Shown here piece after piece: positions 26,212-34,731 of a stretch of 64,000 nt of DNA. The position numbers and the translations under genes were made by a program. The notes beneath the pieces were generated by a model. The model did not search any database. It had not been told where the DNA came from and was given only the letters and a program-made list of their open reading frames with translations. This DNA comes from DATATB01 sp036268995 (GTDB taxonomy: Bacteria; Planctomycetota; Planctomycetia; Pirellulales; PNKZ01): assembly GCA_036268995.1 (NCBI GenBank), contig DATATB010000072.1:1-64000 (forward strand). Reading direction: 5' to 3'. Each line of letters starts with the position of its first letter. The stretch's first letter is position 1.

Positions 26212-27282
26212 ATGCACTTGAAGACTGAAGCCTTGGCTGGATTGTCCCCCGTAGCTTCCGGCCGCTGGCAGATGCTGGCCGAGCGGGTGCTCTCGGGCGG
26301 CGAACTCGAATTTGACGAGGCCTTGTCCGTGCTCGCCTGCCCCGACGAGCAGTTGCTGGACCTGCTGGCTGCGGCTTACACGGTCCGCCGGCGGTATTTT
26401 GGCAATACGGTGCAGTTGTATTTTCTGATGAACGCCAAGAGCGGCTTGTGCCCCGAGGATTGCGGCTATTGCTCGCAGTCGAAGGTATCGGACGCCGAAA
26501 TCCCGCGTTACAACCTGCTGGACCGCAATAAGCTGCTGGCAGGGGCCGAAATGGCCGCCAGCCGGCAGTCTAAGACCTACTGCATCGTGATCTCCGGCCG
26601 CGAGCCCAACGAGCGCGAAATGGCGGCCATCACCCGCATCGTGCCCGAGATCAAAGAGCGCTGGAACCTCAAGATTTGCGCCTGCTTGGGCTTGCTCACG
26701 CCCGAACAGGCCCGCGAGCTCAAGGCCTGCGGCGTCGACCGGGTGAACCACAATCTCAACACGAGCGAGTCGTATTACGGGCAAATCTGCTCGACGCACA
26801 CGTACCAGGACCGGCTCGACACGCTGGCCGCCGTGCGCGGCGCCGGCATCGAGCTGTGCTCGGGGGGCATTCTGGGCATGGGCGAAGCGCCGGCCGACGT
26901 GGTGCGCATGGCCTTTGCCTTGCGCGATTTGGGCGTGGAGTCGATTCCAGTGAACTTCCTGAACCCGATCGACGGCACGCCGTTGCAAGGGGTCAGCCGG
27001 CTCAATCCGCGCGACTGCCTCAAGGCCCTGGCCATGTTCCGCTTCGCCAATCCCAGCCGCGAGTTGCGGATTGCCGGCGGCCGCGAACTGCACCTGGGCA
27101 GCCTGCAAGCCTTGGGGCTGTACCCGGCCAATTCGATCTTCGTCGGCGATTACCTGACAACCAAGGGTCAGGCGGCCGAGGCCGATTATCGGATGATCGA
27201 AGACCTGGGCTTCGTCGTCACGCGCAGCGAAGAACCCGGCGCCGTTCTGGGAGACGCTGTTTCCAGAGATTCAGTTCTCTGA
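26212..27282 (+). CDS. bioB: Biotin synthase
   Basis: BioB is a radical-SAM enzyme that inserts sulfur into dethiobiotin. The 356-residue product has the radical-SAM CxxxCxxC as C80, C84 and C87 in SGLCPEDCGYCSQSK. It also has BioB hallmarks such as CACLGLLTPEQARELKACG, HNLNTSESYY and GGILGMGE. The ATG at 26212, preceded by GAGG, is the family-typical start; the frame upstream to 26062 is not coding. No other biotin gene is adjacent. It ends overlapping by 12 bases with a convergent small gene. Confidence 0.96.
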   Translation: MHLKTEALAGLSPVASGRWQMLAERVLSGGELEFDEALSVLACPDEQLLDLLAAAYTVRRRYFGNTVQLYFLMNAKSGLCPEDCGYCSQSKVSDAEIPRYNLLDRNKLLAGAEMAASRQSKTYCIVISGREPNEREMAAITRIVPEIKERWNLKICACLGLLTPEQARELKACGVDRVNHNLNTSESYYGQICSTHTYQDRLDTLAAVRGAGIELCSGGILGMGEAPADVVRMAFALRDLGVESIPVNFLNPIDGTPLQGVSRLNPRDCLKALAMFRFANPSRELRIAGGRELHLGSLQALGLYPANSIFVGDYLTTKGQAAEADYRMIEDLGFVVTRSEEPGAVLGDAVSRDSVL

Positions 27283-27585
27283 AAAGCCGGCGTGTACGCC
27301 GCCGCGGTTGGCAGGCTGGGCAACTTCCAGAGCCAGCCGGACCCAGACGCAGGGCGTTTGGTCGGCGTGCTGCACCTCGAATTGGCGCGAAACCACGCGG
27401 CCGGTCAGCTTGCGGCGGCGGCCTGTGGCCGGACAGTTCACCCCGCATTGCATGGTGTCGCCCACGGCCGGCAGCGGCCGGGCATGCCAGTCGGTGAAGA
27501 TCGCCTGGCCAACGCAATGGCCCTGCGCATCGTGAAACTCGACAAATACGCCGGCGGTCATCGCCTGCTGCAATTGGGTCGTCAT
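27271..27585 (-). CDS. Small conserved-looking protein of unknown function
   Basis: The 104-residue product starts at the ATG at 27585, after AAGGA; frames upstream to 27759 are not convincing. It is predicted to be beta-rich (GVFVEFHDAQGHCVGQAIF, LTGRVVSRQFEVQHADQTPC, VWVRLALEVA), which resembles PilZ-like or short beta-barrel layouts. No RxxxR/DxSxxG c-di-GMP motif is present. It has no signal or membrane segment. Function not recognised. Its 3' end overlaps bioB's 3' end tail to tail. Confidence 0.55.
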   Translation of the reverse strand: MTTQLQQAMTAGVFVEFHDAQGHCVGQAIFTDWHARPLPAVGDTMQCGVNCPATGRRRKLTGRVVSRQFEVQHADQTPCVWVRLALEVAQPANRGGVHAGFSEN

Positions 27586-27980
27586 GACCACGTCCTTATC
27601 GGTCTTTGCCACCAGTCCCTTGGCCTCAGATTGGGGGCGAGCATAGCCGATTCCCTCGTCGGCTGTAAAGAAAAATCTGCCGCGGACGCTAGCAGCGCCC
27701 TGGTGGCTCGGCCTTTTTCTCTCGCGTAGCGAGCCGGTTTTCGATCGGTCTTGGAACATTTTCGCGGTTCGGCGATGATTGGGGGGCGCTGGGCGTTTGG
27801 GCGCGATCCATCAGCGGCAGGATGAAAGGTTACATTCGCGTGCAGCGGCGTGAGGTATTCGGGATTCGGGAGGCAAAAGGCGACGATTGCAAAAACCGCG
27901 AAAATTTGTCGCATGCCCGACATTGGCCGAGTTGCCGTACTATGCCGCGGCAATTCGCGAAAGCGTATACGAGCTAGCCC
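27586..27980. other. Gap upstream of the sulfotransferase gene
   Basis: This 395-base divergent spacer lies between the small protein (27585) and the sulfotransferase (27981). No convincing ORF, hairpin family member or RNA gene was recognised here. Confidence 0.5.
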
Positions 27981-29249
27981 ATGACAATTGTGAGTGCATC
28001 CCGAGCGTTTCGTCCGATCGGCAAGTGGCCGGATGGCGAATTTGCCGAGAGCTTCGAAACCGAAGCCGGATCGAATTCGGTTACGACCGACGATCATTCC
28101 CACCGACTTCGCGAGTCGCTTTCGCAGTTGGGCATTCTCGGTCCGCGTGACTTGGCTCGGCTGCCGACGTTTATGATCGTGTCTCCGCCCAAGACGGGGA
28201 CCAGTTGGTTGTTTTCGCGCTTGTTGCAGCACCCGCGGATCGCGGTGCCGCGAGAAAAGGAAACGCGATTTTTCAGCACCTTCTACCGTTGGTGCGATTT
28301 GCAATGGTACTTGTCCCGCTACGGCGACAAGCCGGCCACACATCGCGGCGAAGCGACGCCGACGTATTCGCTGCTGCCGCCGCGCATGATCGAGACGATC
28401 CATGCGCTGATGCCCAATCTGAAGCTGATCTTTTTGCTGCGTGATCCGGTCGGCCGTGCCTGGTCGCATGCCCGGCATAATTGGAGACACGGCGAGGCGA
28501 ATTTCGCCCAACGCCGCCCGGCCCTGGAGCAGATGTCCGACGCGGATTGGTGCGAAAACATCTATCATCCCTGGCCCAGCATCTCCGGCGATTACCTGGG
28601 TCAATTGCGGCGCTGGCGGGCATATTTTCCGCGCGAGCAGATCTTCATTGGCTTTTTCGAACAGATGATTTCGCAGCCGGAAAAACTGGTCGGCGACGTG
28701 CTGGCGTTTCTGGGCATCGAACCGCCCGAGGGAATTCAGTCGGGCCTCGACGAGCGTGTGAACGAAGGGTTGGCCGTGCCCTCGACCGAGTCGCTGCTGG
28801 ACTCGATGCGGCATGTTTACTCGGGCCGCACCCGGCAACTCGCGGATTACCTCCACGACGAGTTCCAACTATCGCTGCCCGACGCCTGGAACCACACGCT
28901 GGCCGACGACGACTCGAACGTGCCAGAATTAAGCGGCCCCATGCAAGTCGCGGCCGAACATGAATTCGACAACGAATTCCTCTCCGACGTGATCCAGCAC
29001 GAGCAGTCTCCCGTCGAGCCGCTCAGCTTCGCAGAGTGCTACTTGAATTATAATTTGTTTTTGTTTCGGCAACGGGTCTATGCCTTGGCCGGTCATTTGC
29101 GACCCGAGTTTCTCAGCGGATCTAGCGCTTCGGAACTGGAGGCGGCCCAACGCGCCGGCCATTGCCTGAGCGCCGAGAGCGTAGCCAGGGTCAAGGACCG
29201 GATCGTCCACGTGCTGCTCAAGTGCCCGATCGCGATTGAGCCGCGGTAG
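27981..29249 (+). CDS. Sulfotransferase-domain protein
   Basis: The 422-residue product is a PAPS-dependent sulfotransferase. The 5'-phosphosulfate loop is SPPKTGTSWLF (about 68-78), and the 3'-phosphate-binding strand is LKLIFLLRDPVGRAWSHARH (about 148-167). The domain spans about 60-320. The N-terminal 60 residues and the last 100 (FAECYLNYNLFLFRQRVYAL) are not typical and may bind the acceptor. Planctomycetes carry many sulfatases and sulfotransferases for sulfated glycans; a sulfatase is at 52.6-54.0 kb. It is alone on its strand, 105 bases before purQ. Confidence 0.88.
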   Translation: MTIVSASRAFRPIGKWPDGEFAESFETEAGSNSVTTDDHSHRLRESLSQLGILGPRDLARLPTFMIVSPPKTGTSWLFSRLLQHPRIAVPREKETRFFSTFYRWCDLQWYLSRYGDKPATHRGEATPTYSLLPPRMIETIHALMPNLKLIFLLRDPVGRAWSHARHNWRHGEANFAQRRPALEQMSDADWCENIYHPWPSISGDYLGQLRRWRAYFPREQIFIGFFEQMISQPEKLVGDVLAFLGIEPPEGIQSGLDERVNEGLAVPSTESLLDSMRHVYSGRTRQLADYLHDEFQLSLPDAWNHTLADDDSNVPELSGPMQVAAEHEFDNEFLSDVIQHEQSPVEPLSFAECYLNYNLFLFRQRVYALAGHLRPEFLSGSSASELEAAQRAGHCLSAESVARVKDRIVHVLLKCPIAIEPR

Positions 29250-29354
29250 GCCGGCTTCTCGGGCGGGCCCGCTGGGGGCTGGAGGTTTGCCGGCTGCTAC
29301 GCCAGAATAGGCCTTTTCGCTAGTGGCGAATTTTGGCCTTGAGAACCCCCGGCG

Positions 29355-30152
29355 ATGGCGCTGCCCCGCGTGTTGATCCTGCGTGCCCCCGGCACCAACT
29401 GCGACCAGGAAACCGCCTTTGCCTTTGGCCAGGCGGGGGCCCAGTCCGAAACCCTGCACGTCAACCGCGTGTTGGAAAACCCGCGCCTGTTCGCGCAGTT
29501 TCAGATCCTCTGCATTCCCGGCGGATTCAGTTACGGCGACGACCTAGGCGCCGGCCGGATTCTTGCCAGCCAGATGCGCAGCCATCTGGTGCGTGAACTC
29601 GAACAATTCAAGGCCGACGGCAAGCTCATCCTGGGCATTTGCAATGGCTTCCAGGTGCTCGTCCGCTCCGGCGTGCTGCTGGCCGACCAGCCCAGCGGCC
29701 AGGGGCAGGAGCCGACGCCGGCGGCCACGCTCACGCGCAACGACAGCGGCCGTTTCGAAGACCGCTGGGTGCAATTGCAAGTGGTCAGCGCCAAATGCGT
29801 GTTCTTCTCGGGCATCGAGCGGATGTACCTGCCCGTGGCCCATGCCGAGGGCAAATTCGTCCCGCGCGACGCAGCCCTGCTGGCACAACTCAACTCGGCC
29901 GGCCAGATCGCACTGCGGTATCAATCGACGAGCACCGCTGAGCCGGCCGCCGGCCGCTATCCCGATAATCCCAACGGCGCAGTGGACGACGTGGCCGCCG
30001 TGTGCGACGAAACCGGACGCGTGTGCGGGCTGATGCCTCATCCCGAGCGCTATATCGACCCGACGCAGCATCCCCGCTGGACCCGCGGCGAAGCCCACGA
30101 CCCCGGCGACGGCCTGCGCGTCTTTCGAAACGCGGTAGCCTACTTCAGCTGA
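29355..30152 (+). CDS. purQ: Phosphoribosylformylglycinamidine synthase subunit PurQ
   Basis: PurQ is the glutaminase subunit that supplies ammonia to the PurL step of purine synthesis. The 265-residue product carries the class I glutaminase nucleophile C96 in LGICNGFQ, and the His-Glu pair in MPHPERY near residue 230. It also has PGGFSYGDDLGAGRI, typical of PurQ. The length fits the longer stand-alone PurQ type. No purL or purS is adjacent. A strong inverted repeat follows it. Confidence 0.93.
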   Translation: MALPRVLILRAPGTNCDQETAFAFGQAGAQSETLHVNRVLENPRLFAQFQILCIPGGFSYGDDLGAGRILASQMRSHLVRELEQFKADGKLILGICNGFQVLVRSGVLLADQPSGQGQEPTPAATLTRNDSGRFEDRWVQLQVVSAKCVFFSGIERMYLPVAHAEGKFVPRDAALLAQLNSAGQIALRYQSTSTAEPAAGRYPDNPNGAVDDVAAVCDETGRVCGLMPHPERYIDPTQHPRWTRGEAHDPGDGLRVFRNAVAYFS

Positions 30153-30179
30153 GAATCGACCGAAATCAACAAAGCAATT

Positions 30180-30302
30180 GAACAGAAGGACGCGAAGGCC
30201 ACGAAGAAGAAATCACTGAGAAGACCTCCCGAGCCCGCGGGTAAGTTTTTCGGTACACGTGCACAATCTACTTATCTTCGCGTCCTTCGCGTCCTTCTGT
30301 TC
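30180..30302. repeat. Long inverted repeat downstream of purQ
   Basis: The left arm starting gaacagaaggacgcgaaggc (30180-30206) is answered by its complement ending cgcgtccttctgttc (30276-30302), with few mismatches. About 70 bases lie between. It could form a stable hairpin ending purQ transcription or separating it from hpt. No T-run follows. Confidence 0.75.
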
Positions 30303-30384
30303 AAATAAATTTAGTACCGCCGTGGCGTTGACACATCGGCTTTTGTGCATAGCCCTTTAATCGCCCATAATTCTGGAACTTCGC

Positions 30385-30921
30385 TTGAACGTGCTGCTGA
30401 CGCAGACGCAACTGCACGAGGGCGTCCGCCGACTGGCCGGCGAGATCAATGCGTACTACGGCCAACAGCCGCTGGTGATCGTGGGCGTCATGACCGGCAG
30501 CCTGGTATTGGTCGCCGATTTGATCCGGCAACTCGAAATGCCCCTGCGCGTCGGCGTCGTGCAAGCTCGCAGCTATCGAGGCGGCGCCACCGTGCCTGGC
30601 GAACTCACAGTTCATGCCGAGTTGCTGCCGGAACTGGCCGGCCGGCACGTGCTTGTGGTCGACGATATCTTCGACACGGGCCAGACGCTGGGCACGCTGC
30701 TGGGGCAATTCGCCCGGCTCGGACCGGCCAGCGTGCGCTCGGCCGTGCTGTTGCGCAAGCTCGGCCGGCAGCAGGTGGCGATCTCGCCCGACCACGTGGG
30801 CTTTGAGATCCCGGACGCGTTTGTCGTCGGCTACGGACTCGACCACCGCGACGAATTCCGGAATCTGCCGTTTGTGGCGATCCTGGATTCGGCCGAACTC
30901 GACGAGGACTCGCCGCCGTGA
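30385..30921 (+). CDS. hpt: Hypoxanthine phosphoribosyltransferase
   Basis: Hpt salvages hypoxanthine/guanine to IMP/GMP with PRPP. The 178-residue product has the PRPP-binding loop VLVVDDIFDTGQT (89-101), VGVMTGSLVLVADL for pyrophosphate contact, and ARSYRGG, the flexible-loop serine-tyrosine pair. VVGYGLDHRDEFRNLPFVA is the family C-terminus. The start is TTG at 30385, which fits the family N-terminus; no ATG is suitably placed. It is first of three tightly overlapping genes: its TGA overlaps the GTG of a glycosyltransferase. Confidence 0.92.
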   Translation: MNVLLTQTQLHEGVRRLAGEINAYYGQQPLVIVGVMTGSLVLVADLIRQLEMPLRVGVVQARSYRGGATVPGELTVHAELLPELAGRHVLVVDDIFDTGQTLGTLLGQFARLGPASVRSAVLLRKLGRQQVAISPDHVGFEIPDAFVVGYGLDHRDEFRNLPFVAILDSAELDEDSPP

Positions 30922-32117
30922 CGCCCCCGCGAGTCGTGCTCGTGACGCGCCGCTTTTGGCCGTTATTTGGCGGGCCCGAAGTCATGATGGCGCGCCTGGC
31001 GGCGGGCTTCGAGCGCAGCGGCGTCCGCACAACCGTGGTCACCGCCAAATGGCAGAACGATTGGCCGGATGAATTCGAGCATCACGGCGCGCGGGTGGTT
31101 CGGCTCGAACCGCCTGGCGCCCGCTGGTGGTCTGCTGCGGCGTACATCGCCCGGCTCCGCCGCTGGCTGCTAGCCAACCGCGAGAGCTTCGATCTGGCCT
31201 ATGTCTCGGGCCTGCGGCACGATGCCTATGCCACGCTCCTGGCCGCTGGCCGAGCAGGTTTTCCGGTCGTTCTGCGGGCCGAGCAGGCCGGGTTGGCCGG
31301 CGATTGCCGCTGGCAGCTCGACGCCCGATTTGGCCGCACGATCAAGCGGTCGTGCCGTCGCGCGGCCGCGATTGTCGCGCCGACGCCCCTGGTCGAGCGC
31401 GAGGTCATCGCCGCAGGTTATCCGCGCGAGCGAATTCGCGCGATTTCGCTGGGCGTCCCCGATGTGGCTTGTCCGGAACCCGACGCGCGGCTCGAAGCCC
31501 GACGAGCGCTAGCCGCCAGCCAGCGCCGGCTGGCGGTGCCGGCCGTGGCGCCGTTGGCCGTGTTTGCCGGCCGGTTCGTCGCCGGCAAGGGCCTGCTGGA
31601 TCTGCTCGAAGCCTGGCCGGCCGTGCTGGCGCGCGTGCCGGAGGCGCACCTGTGGCTGGTTGGCGAAGGGCCGCAGGAAGTGCATTTGGCGGCCGAGATC
31701 GAGCGTCGCGGCCTGGCTTCGCGGGTGACGCTGGCCGGCGCGTTCGACGACGTGGAGGATTGCCTCTGCGCAGCCGATTTGTTTGTCGTTGCCTCGCACG
31801 ACGACGGCGGTGTGCTGGCCCTGCTGGAAGCCATGTCGCTCGGGCTGCCGAGCGTCGCCACCGACACCGCGGCCCACCGGGCGGTGATCGAAAATGGCCA
31901 GCACGGCCGGCTCGTGCCGATCGGCCAGCCACGCGCACTGGCTGCGGCGATTGCCGATCTCTGCTGCCAAAGCAACGAAGCAGCCAGGCTCGGGCGCGCG
32001 GCCCGGCAGTGGGTCCAAAATACGTTCTCGTTTGACCGTTGCCTCGATCGGCATCTGACACTGCTGACTGAAGTCCACGCACGATCCGCGCAAACGCACG
32101 CGGCCCTGGTACCATGA
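30918..32117 (+). CDS. Glycosyltransferase family 4 protein
   Basis: The 399-residue GT-B-fold glycosyltransferase starts at a GTG overlapping the hpt stop (GTGA). The N-terminal Rossmann part contains RFWPLFGGPEVMMARLAAG. The C-terminal nucleotide-sugar part has FAGRFVAGKGLLDLLEAWP, HLWLVGEGPQ and SHDDGGVLALLEAMSLGLP, where the second Glu-containing EAMSLGLP loop replaces the usual EGxxxxxxE motif. Donor and acceptor are unknown. It probably acts on the cytosolic face in polysaccharide or glycolipid synthesis. It overlaps the next glycosyltransferase (ATGA). Confidence 0.9.
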   Translation: MTPPRVVLVTRRFWPLFGGPEVMMARLAAGFERSGVRTTVVTAKWQNDWPDEFEHHGARVVRLEPPGARWWSAAAYIARLRRWLLANRESFDLAYVSGLRHDAYATLLAAGRAGFPVVLRAEQAGLAGDCRWQLDARFGRTIKRSCRRAAAIVAPTPLVEREVIAAGYPRERIRAISLGVPDVACPEPDARLEARRALAASQRRLAVPAVAPLAVFAGRFVAGKGLLDLLEAWPAVLARVPEAHLWLVGEGPQEVHLAAEIERRGLASRVTLAGAFDDVEDCLCAADLFVVASHDDGGVLALLEAMSLGLPSVATDTAAHRAVIENGQHGRLVPIGQPRALAAAIADLCCQSNEAARLGRAARQWVQNTFSFDRCLDRHLTLLTEVHARSAQTHAALVP

Positions 32118-33190
32118 AGCGTGTCTTGTTTGTGCTGCCGGCGATCGAACCCTACTGGGCCACGCACCAGGCCCGGCTGCTGCTGCCGCAGTTGCAGGCC
32201 GCCGGCTACGATGTGCACGTGTGTACGTTGGCCGCCCGCGCAAGCTTCTGCTTGGGTCAAGGAGTCCCACACACACCGATCGCCGGCCGTGGACCGCTCG
32301 ATCCGGTGTCTTGGTTAGCGCTGCGGCGGCACATCCAGCGGCTCGCCCCGCACCTGGTGCACGCCTGGCTGCCGACCCACGAGCCGCGCCTGCGGCTGCT
32401 ACCATTCACGGCCCGTCGCCTGCCCTGGCTCGTCAGCCAATCCGGCTTCGAAAAAGGGGTCAGAACTATTTTTCAAAAAAGACTCCCGTCCCCTTTTTGT
32501 CATTGGACTGTTTCGCACCCGGGCGCTCGTGCGCTGGCGCTGGCCAGCGGGTTGCCGACGGCCAGAGTGCACTTGGTCGCGAGCGGCGTGGAGCCGGTTG
32601 CAGTGCCCGGGCAAACGCGAGCCCAGTGGCTCGAAAGCCTGGGCCTGCCGGCCGATGCCCGCGTGGCGGCGGGCGTTGGACGTTTGCAGACCAGCGGGCG
32701 GTGGAAGGACCTGATCTGGGCGGCCGACATGCTCAAATTCATCCGCGACGACGTACACCTGCTGATCTGTGGCACCGGTCCCCAGCGGCAGCGACTGGAG
32801 CGTTTTCGCAAGCTGGTGAGAATCGAGGACAAGGTCCATTTTCTGCCGGCACGCGACGATCTGGTCGATTGGCTGCCGCATTTGGATGTCTTCTGGTCGG
32901 GCCGCGAAGATCATGCCCAGCCGCTACCCCTATTGATGGCGATGGCCGCCGGCGTGCCGTCGATTGCCACCCGGTTGGACGGCGCGGAACAAGTCATCGA
33001 CCATCGACAGAGCGGCTTTTTGGTGCCGGTCGGTGATCGGGCGGGAATTGCTCGGCTGACGCGCAAATTGCTGGACAAGCCGAGCGATGCCCGCGCCATC
33101 GGCCAGCGCGGCCAGCAGGTTATGGAGCGTTTTTCGGTCCAGCGCATGACAGAAGCATTCCTGAACCTGTACCGCTCGCTTGCCCTTTAG
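32114..33190 (+). CDS. Glycosyltransferase family 4 protein with repeat-derived segment
   Basis: The 358-residue GT-B protein starts inside the previous gene's stop (ATGA). Glycosyltransferase signs are LICGTGPQRQRLERF, WSGREDHAQPLPLLMAMAAG and a C-terminal HRQSGFLVPVGDRAGI. Residues about 113-130 (EKGVRTIFQKRLPSPF) come from a palindromic element at 32451-32498 lying in frame within the gene. That segment sits at the domain boundary region, where homologues would have a helix, so activity may be affected. The two glycosyltransferases and hpt form a translationally coupled operon. Confidence 0.88.
   Translation: MKRVLFVLPAIEPYWATHQARLLLPQLQAAGYDVHVCTLAARASFCLGQGVPHTPIAGRGPLDPVSWLALRRHIQRLAPHLVHAWLPTHEPRLRLLPFTARRLPWLVSQSGFEKGVRTIFQKRLPSPFCHWTVSHPGARALALASGLPTARVHLVASGVEPVAVPGQTRAQWLESLGLPADARVAAGVGRLQTSGRWKDLIWAADMLKFIRDDVHLLICGTGPQRQRLERFRKLVRIEDKVHFLPARDDLVDWLPHLDVFWSGREDHAQPLPLLMAMAAGVPSIATRLDGAEQVIDHRQSGFLVPVGDRAGIARLTRKLLDKPSDARAIGQRGQQVMERFSVQRMTEAFLNLYRSLAL
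32451..32498. repeat. REP-like palindrome inside a glycosyltransferase gene
   Basis: A 48-base element begins aaaaaggggtcagaact and ends agactcccgtccccttttt. The ends are imperfect complements (ggggNcNg / c-ccgtcccc with flanking A and T runs). Elements of this look are known from many bacterial genomes as REP-type palindromes, some mobilised by RAYT transposases. It is 16 codons long, so the reading frame is kept. Confidence 0.8.
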
Positions 33191-33194
33191 CGTC

Positions 33195-33297
33195 GGTAGC
33201 GGAATTCGTGAGAATTCCGAAGCGGCACCGATTGCTGCGCCGGAAGCCTCACGGCTTCCGCTACAAAGAGTCGGAAGTCTCACGGCTTCCGCTACAA
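33195..33297. repeat. 'gtagcgga' inverted repeat, copy 3 (double)
   Basis: The arm gtagcggaattcgtgagaat at 33195 is followed by two right-hand arms, each reading ggaag-t/c-ctcacggcttccgctac (about 33242-33265 and 33273-33296). So one half-site is duplicated. It lies between the second glycosyltransferase and glgC. Confidence 0.8.
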
Positions 33298-33412
33298 GGA
33301 TCCGCGACTTGACTCGCCACTAGGGGGGACGAAAGGCCTCTTTAGCCGGCCTTGTCCGACCGGTACACTGGTCGGCAGCGACTTTTGATGATTTGGCCGA
33401 AGGGATGAGAGC

Positions 33413-34669
33413 ATGGATAGCGTGTTGGCGGTGGTATTGGCCGGCGGCAAGGGCTCGCGTCTGGAACCGCTGACGCGCGATCGGGCCAAGCCGGCGGTGC
33501 CCTTCGGCGGGGCGTATCGAATCATCGATTTCACGCTTTCCAACTGCCTCAACAGCGGGATTCGCAAGATCCTGGTGCTCACGCAGTACAAAGCGATGAG
33601 CCTCGACCGGCACATCAATCTCGGCTGGCGTCGCTACCTGTGCCGCGAGTTGGGTGAGTTCATCGACATTGTGCCGCCGCAGCAGCGCATCGACGAGCAT
33701 TGGTATCAGGGCACGGCCGATGCCGTCTACCAAAACATCTACACGCTCGAGAAGGAGCGGCCCGAGTACGTCGCGATCCTGGCCGGCGATCACATCTATA
33801 AGATGGATTACCTCAAGCTCATCGAGGAGCACAAGCGGAACCAGGCCGACCTGACCATCGGTGCGCTACGCGTGAGCGTGCCGGAAGCGACGCAGTTCGG
33901 CGTGATGCAGGTGGACGCCGAGGGGCGCGTGCTCGGCTTCGACGAGAAGCCGGCCCAGCCCAAGACCATTCCCGGCGACGACCAGCACTGCCTGGCTTCG
34001 ATGGGCATCTACGTGTTCACGGCCCGCTTCCTGTTCGAGCAGTTGTGCATGGATGCCACGCGTGCCGACAGCGCGCACGATTTCGGCCGCAACATCATTC
34101 CGGCGATCATCAACACGCACCGCGTGTATGTGTTCCCTTTCCGCGACGAAAACCGCAAGAGCGACGCCTACTGGCGCGACGTGGGGACGCTGGACGCGTA
34201 TTTCGCCGCCAACATGGACCTGGTGGCGGTCGATCCGCTGTTGAACATGTACGACGGGCATTGGCCGATCCGCACATACCTGCCGACCTATCCGCCGCCG
34301 AAGTTCGTGTTCGCCGAGCGCAATCCCAACGGCCGGTGCGGCCAGGCCTTGGACAGCATCGTCTGCGGCGGCTCAATCATCTCGGGCGGGCACGTCGAGC
34401 GGTCGATTTTGGGGTTCGGCTGCCGCGTGAATAGCTTTGCCCGGATCGAAGACTCGATCGTCTTCGAGGGGGTCGACATCGGCCGCCACGCGCAAATTCG
34501 CCGCACGATCATCGACAAGGGCGTACACATCCCGGCGGGCACCCAGATCGGCTACGATCACGACCACGATCGGGCCCGCGGCTTTACGGTCACCGAAGAG
34601 GGCGTGGTGGTGATTGCCAAGGCCGAAGGCGTGGAACATTTTATTGATGCCGAGCCGCTGTACCGCTAA
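33413..34669 (+). CDS. glgC: Glucose-1-phosphate adenylyltransferase
   Basis: GlgC makes ADP-glucose, the donor for glycogen synthesis. The 418-residue product has the nucleotidyltransferase signature AVVLAGGKGSRLEPLT (about 6-21) and RAKPAVPFGG. WYQGTADAVYQN is the ADP-glucose pyrophosphorylase motif, followed by AGDHIYKMDY with the catalytic Asp. Allosteric-type residues occur in FDEKPAQPK and YWRDVGTLDAYFAANMDL. The C-terminal left-handed beta-helix starts near 295 (SIVCGGSIISGGHVERSILG). It follows the glycosyltransferases but is separated by a repeat, so it is probably a separate unit. Confidence 0.95.
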   Translation: MDSVLAVVLAGGKGSRLEPLTRDRAKPAVPFGGAYRIIDFTLSNCLNSGIRKILVLTQYKAMSLDRHINLGWRRYLCRELGEFIDIVPPQQRIDEHWYQGTADAVYQNIYTLEKERPEYVAILAGDHIYKMDYLKLIEEHKRNQADLTIGALRVSVPEATQFGVMQVDAEGRVLGFDEKPAQPKTIPGDDQHCLASMGIYVFTARFLFEQLCMDATRADSAHDFGRNIIPAIINTHRVYVFPFRDENRKSDAYWRDVGTLDAYFAANMDLVAVDPLLNMYDGHWPIRTYLPTYPPPKFVFAERNPNGRCGQALDSIVCGGSIISGGHVERSILGFGCRVNSFARIEDSIVFEGVDIGRHAQIRRTIIDKGVHIPAGTQIGYDHDHDRARGFTVTEEGVVVIAKAEGVEHFIDAEPLYR

Positions 34670-34731
34670 GGTGAGCGGTAGCTCGGTCGGTTCTAGCCTC
34701 AACAAGCGTCATCTGCCGTGGTGCTGCCTTC

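Noticed and set aside
27582..28868. 428-codon open frame on the minus strand
   Set aside because: Antisense of the sulfotransferase N-terminal half and extends over a non-coding spacer. No motif found.
32451..32498. Possible intrinsic terminator inside the glycosyltransferase gene
   Set aside because: The hairpin with A and T runs looks terminator-like in both directions, but it lies in the middle of an intact reading frame with a coupled operon. A REP-type insertion explains it better; partial attenuation cannot be excluded.
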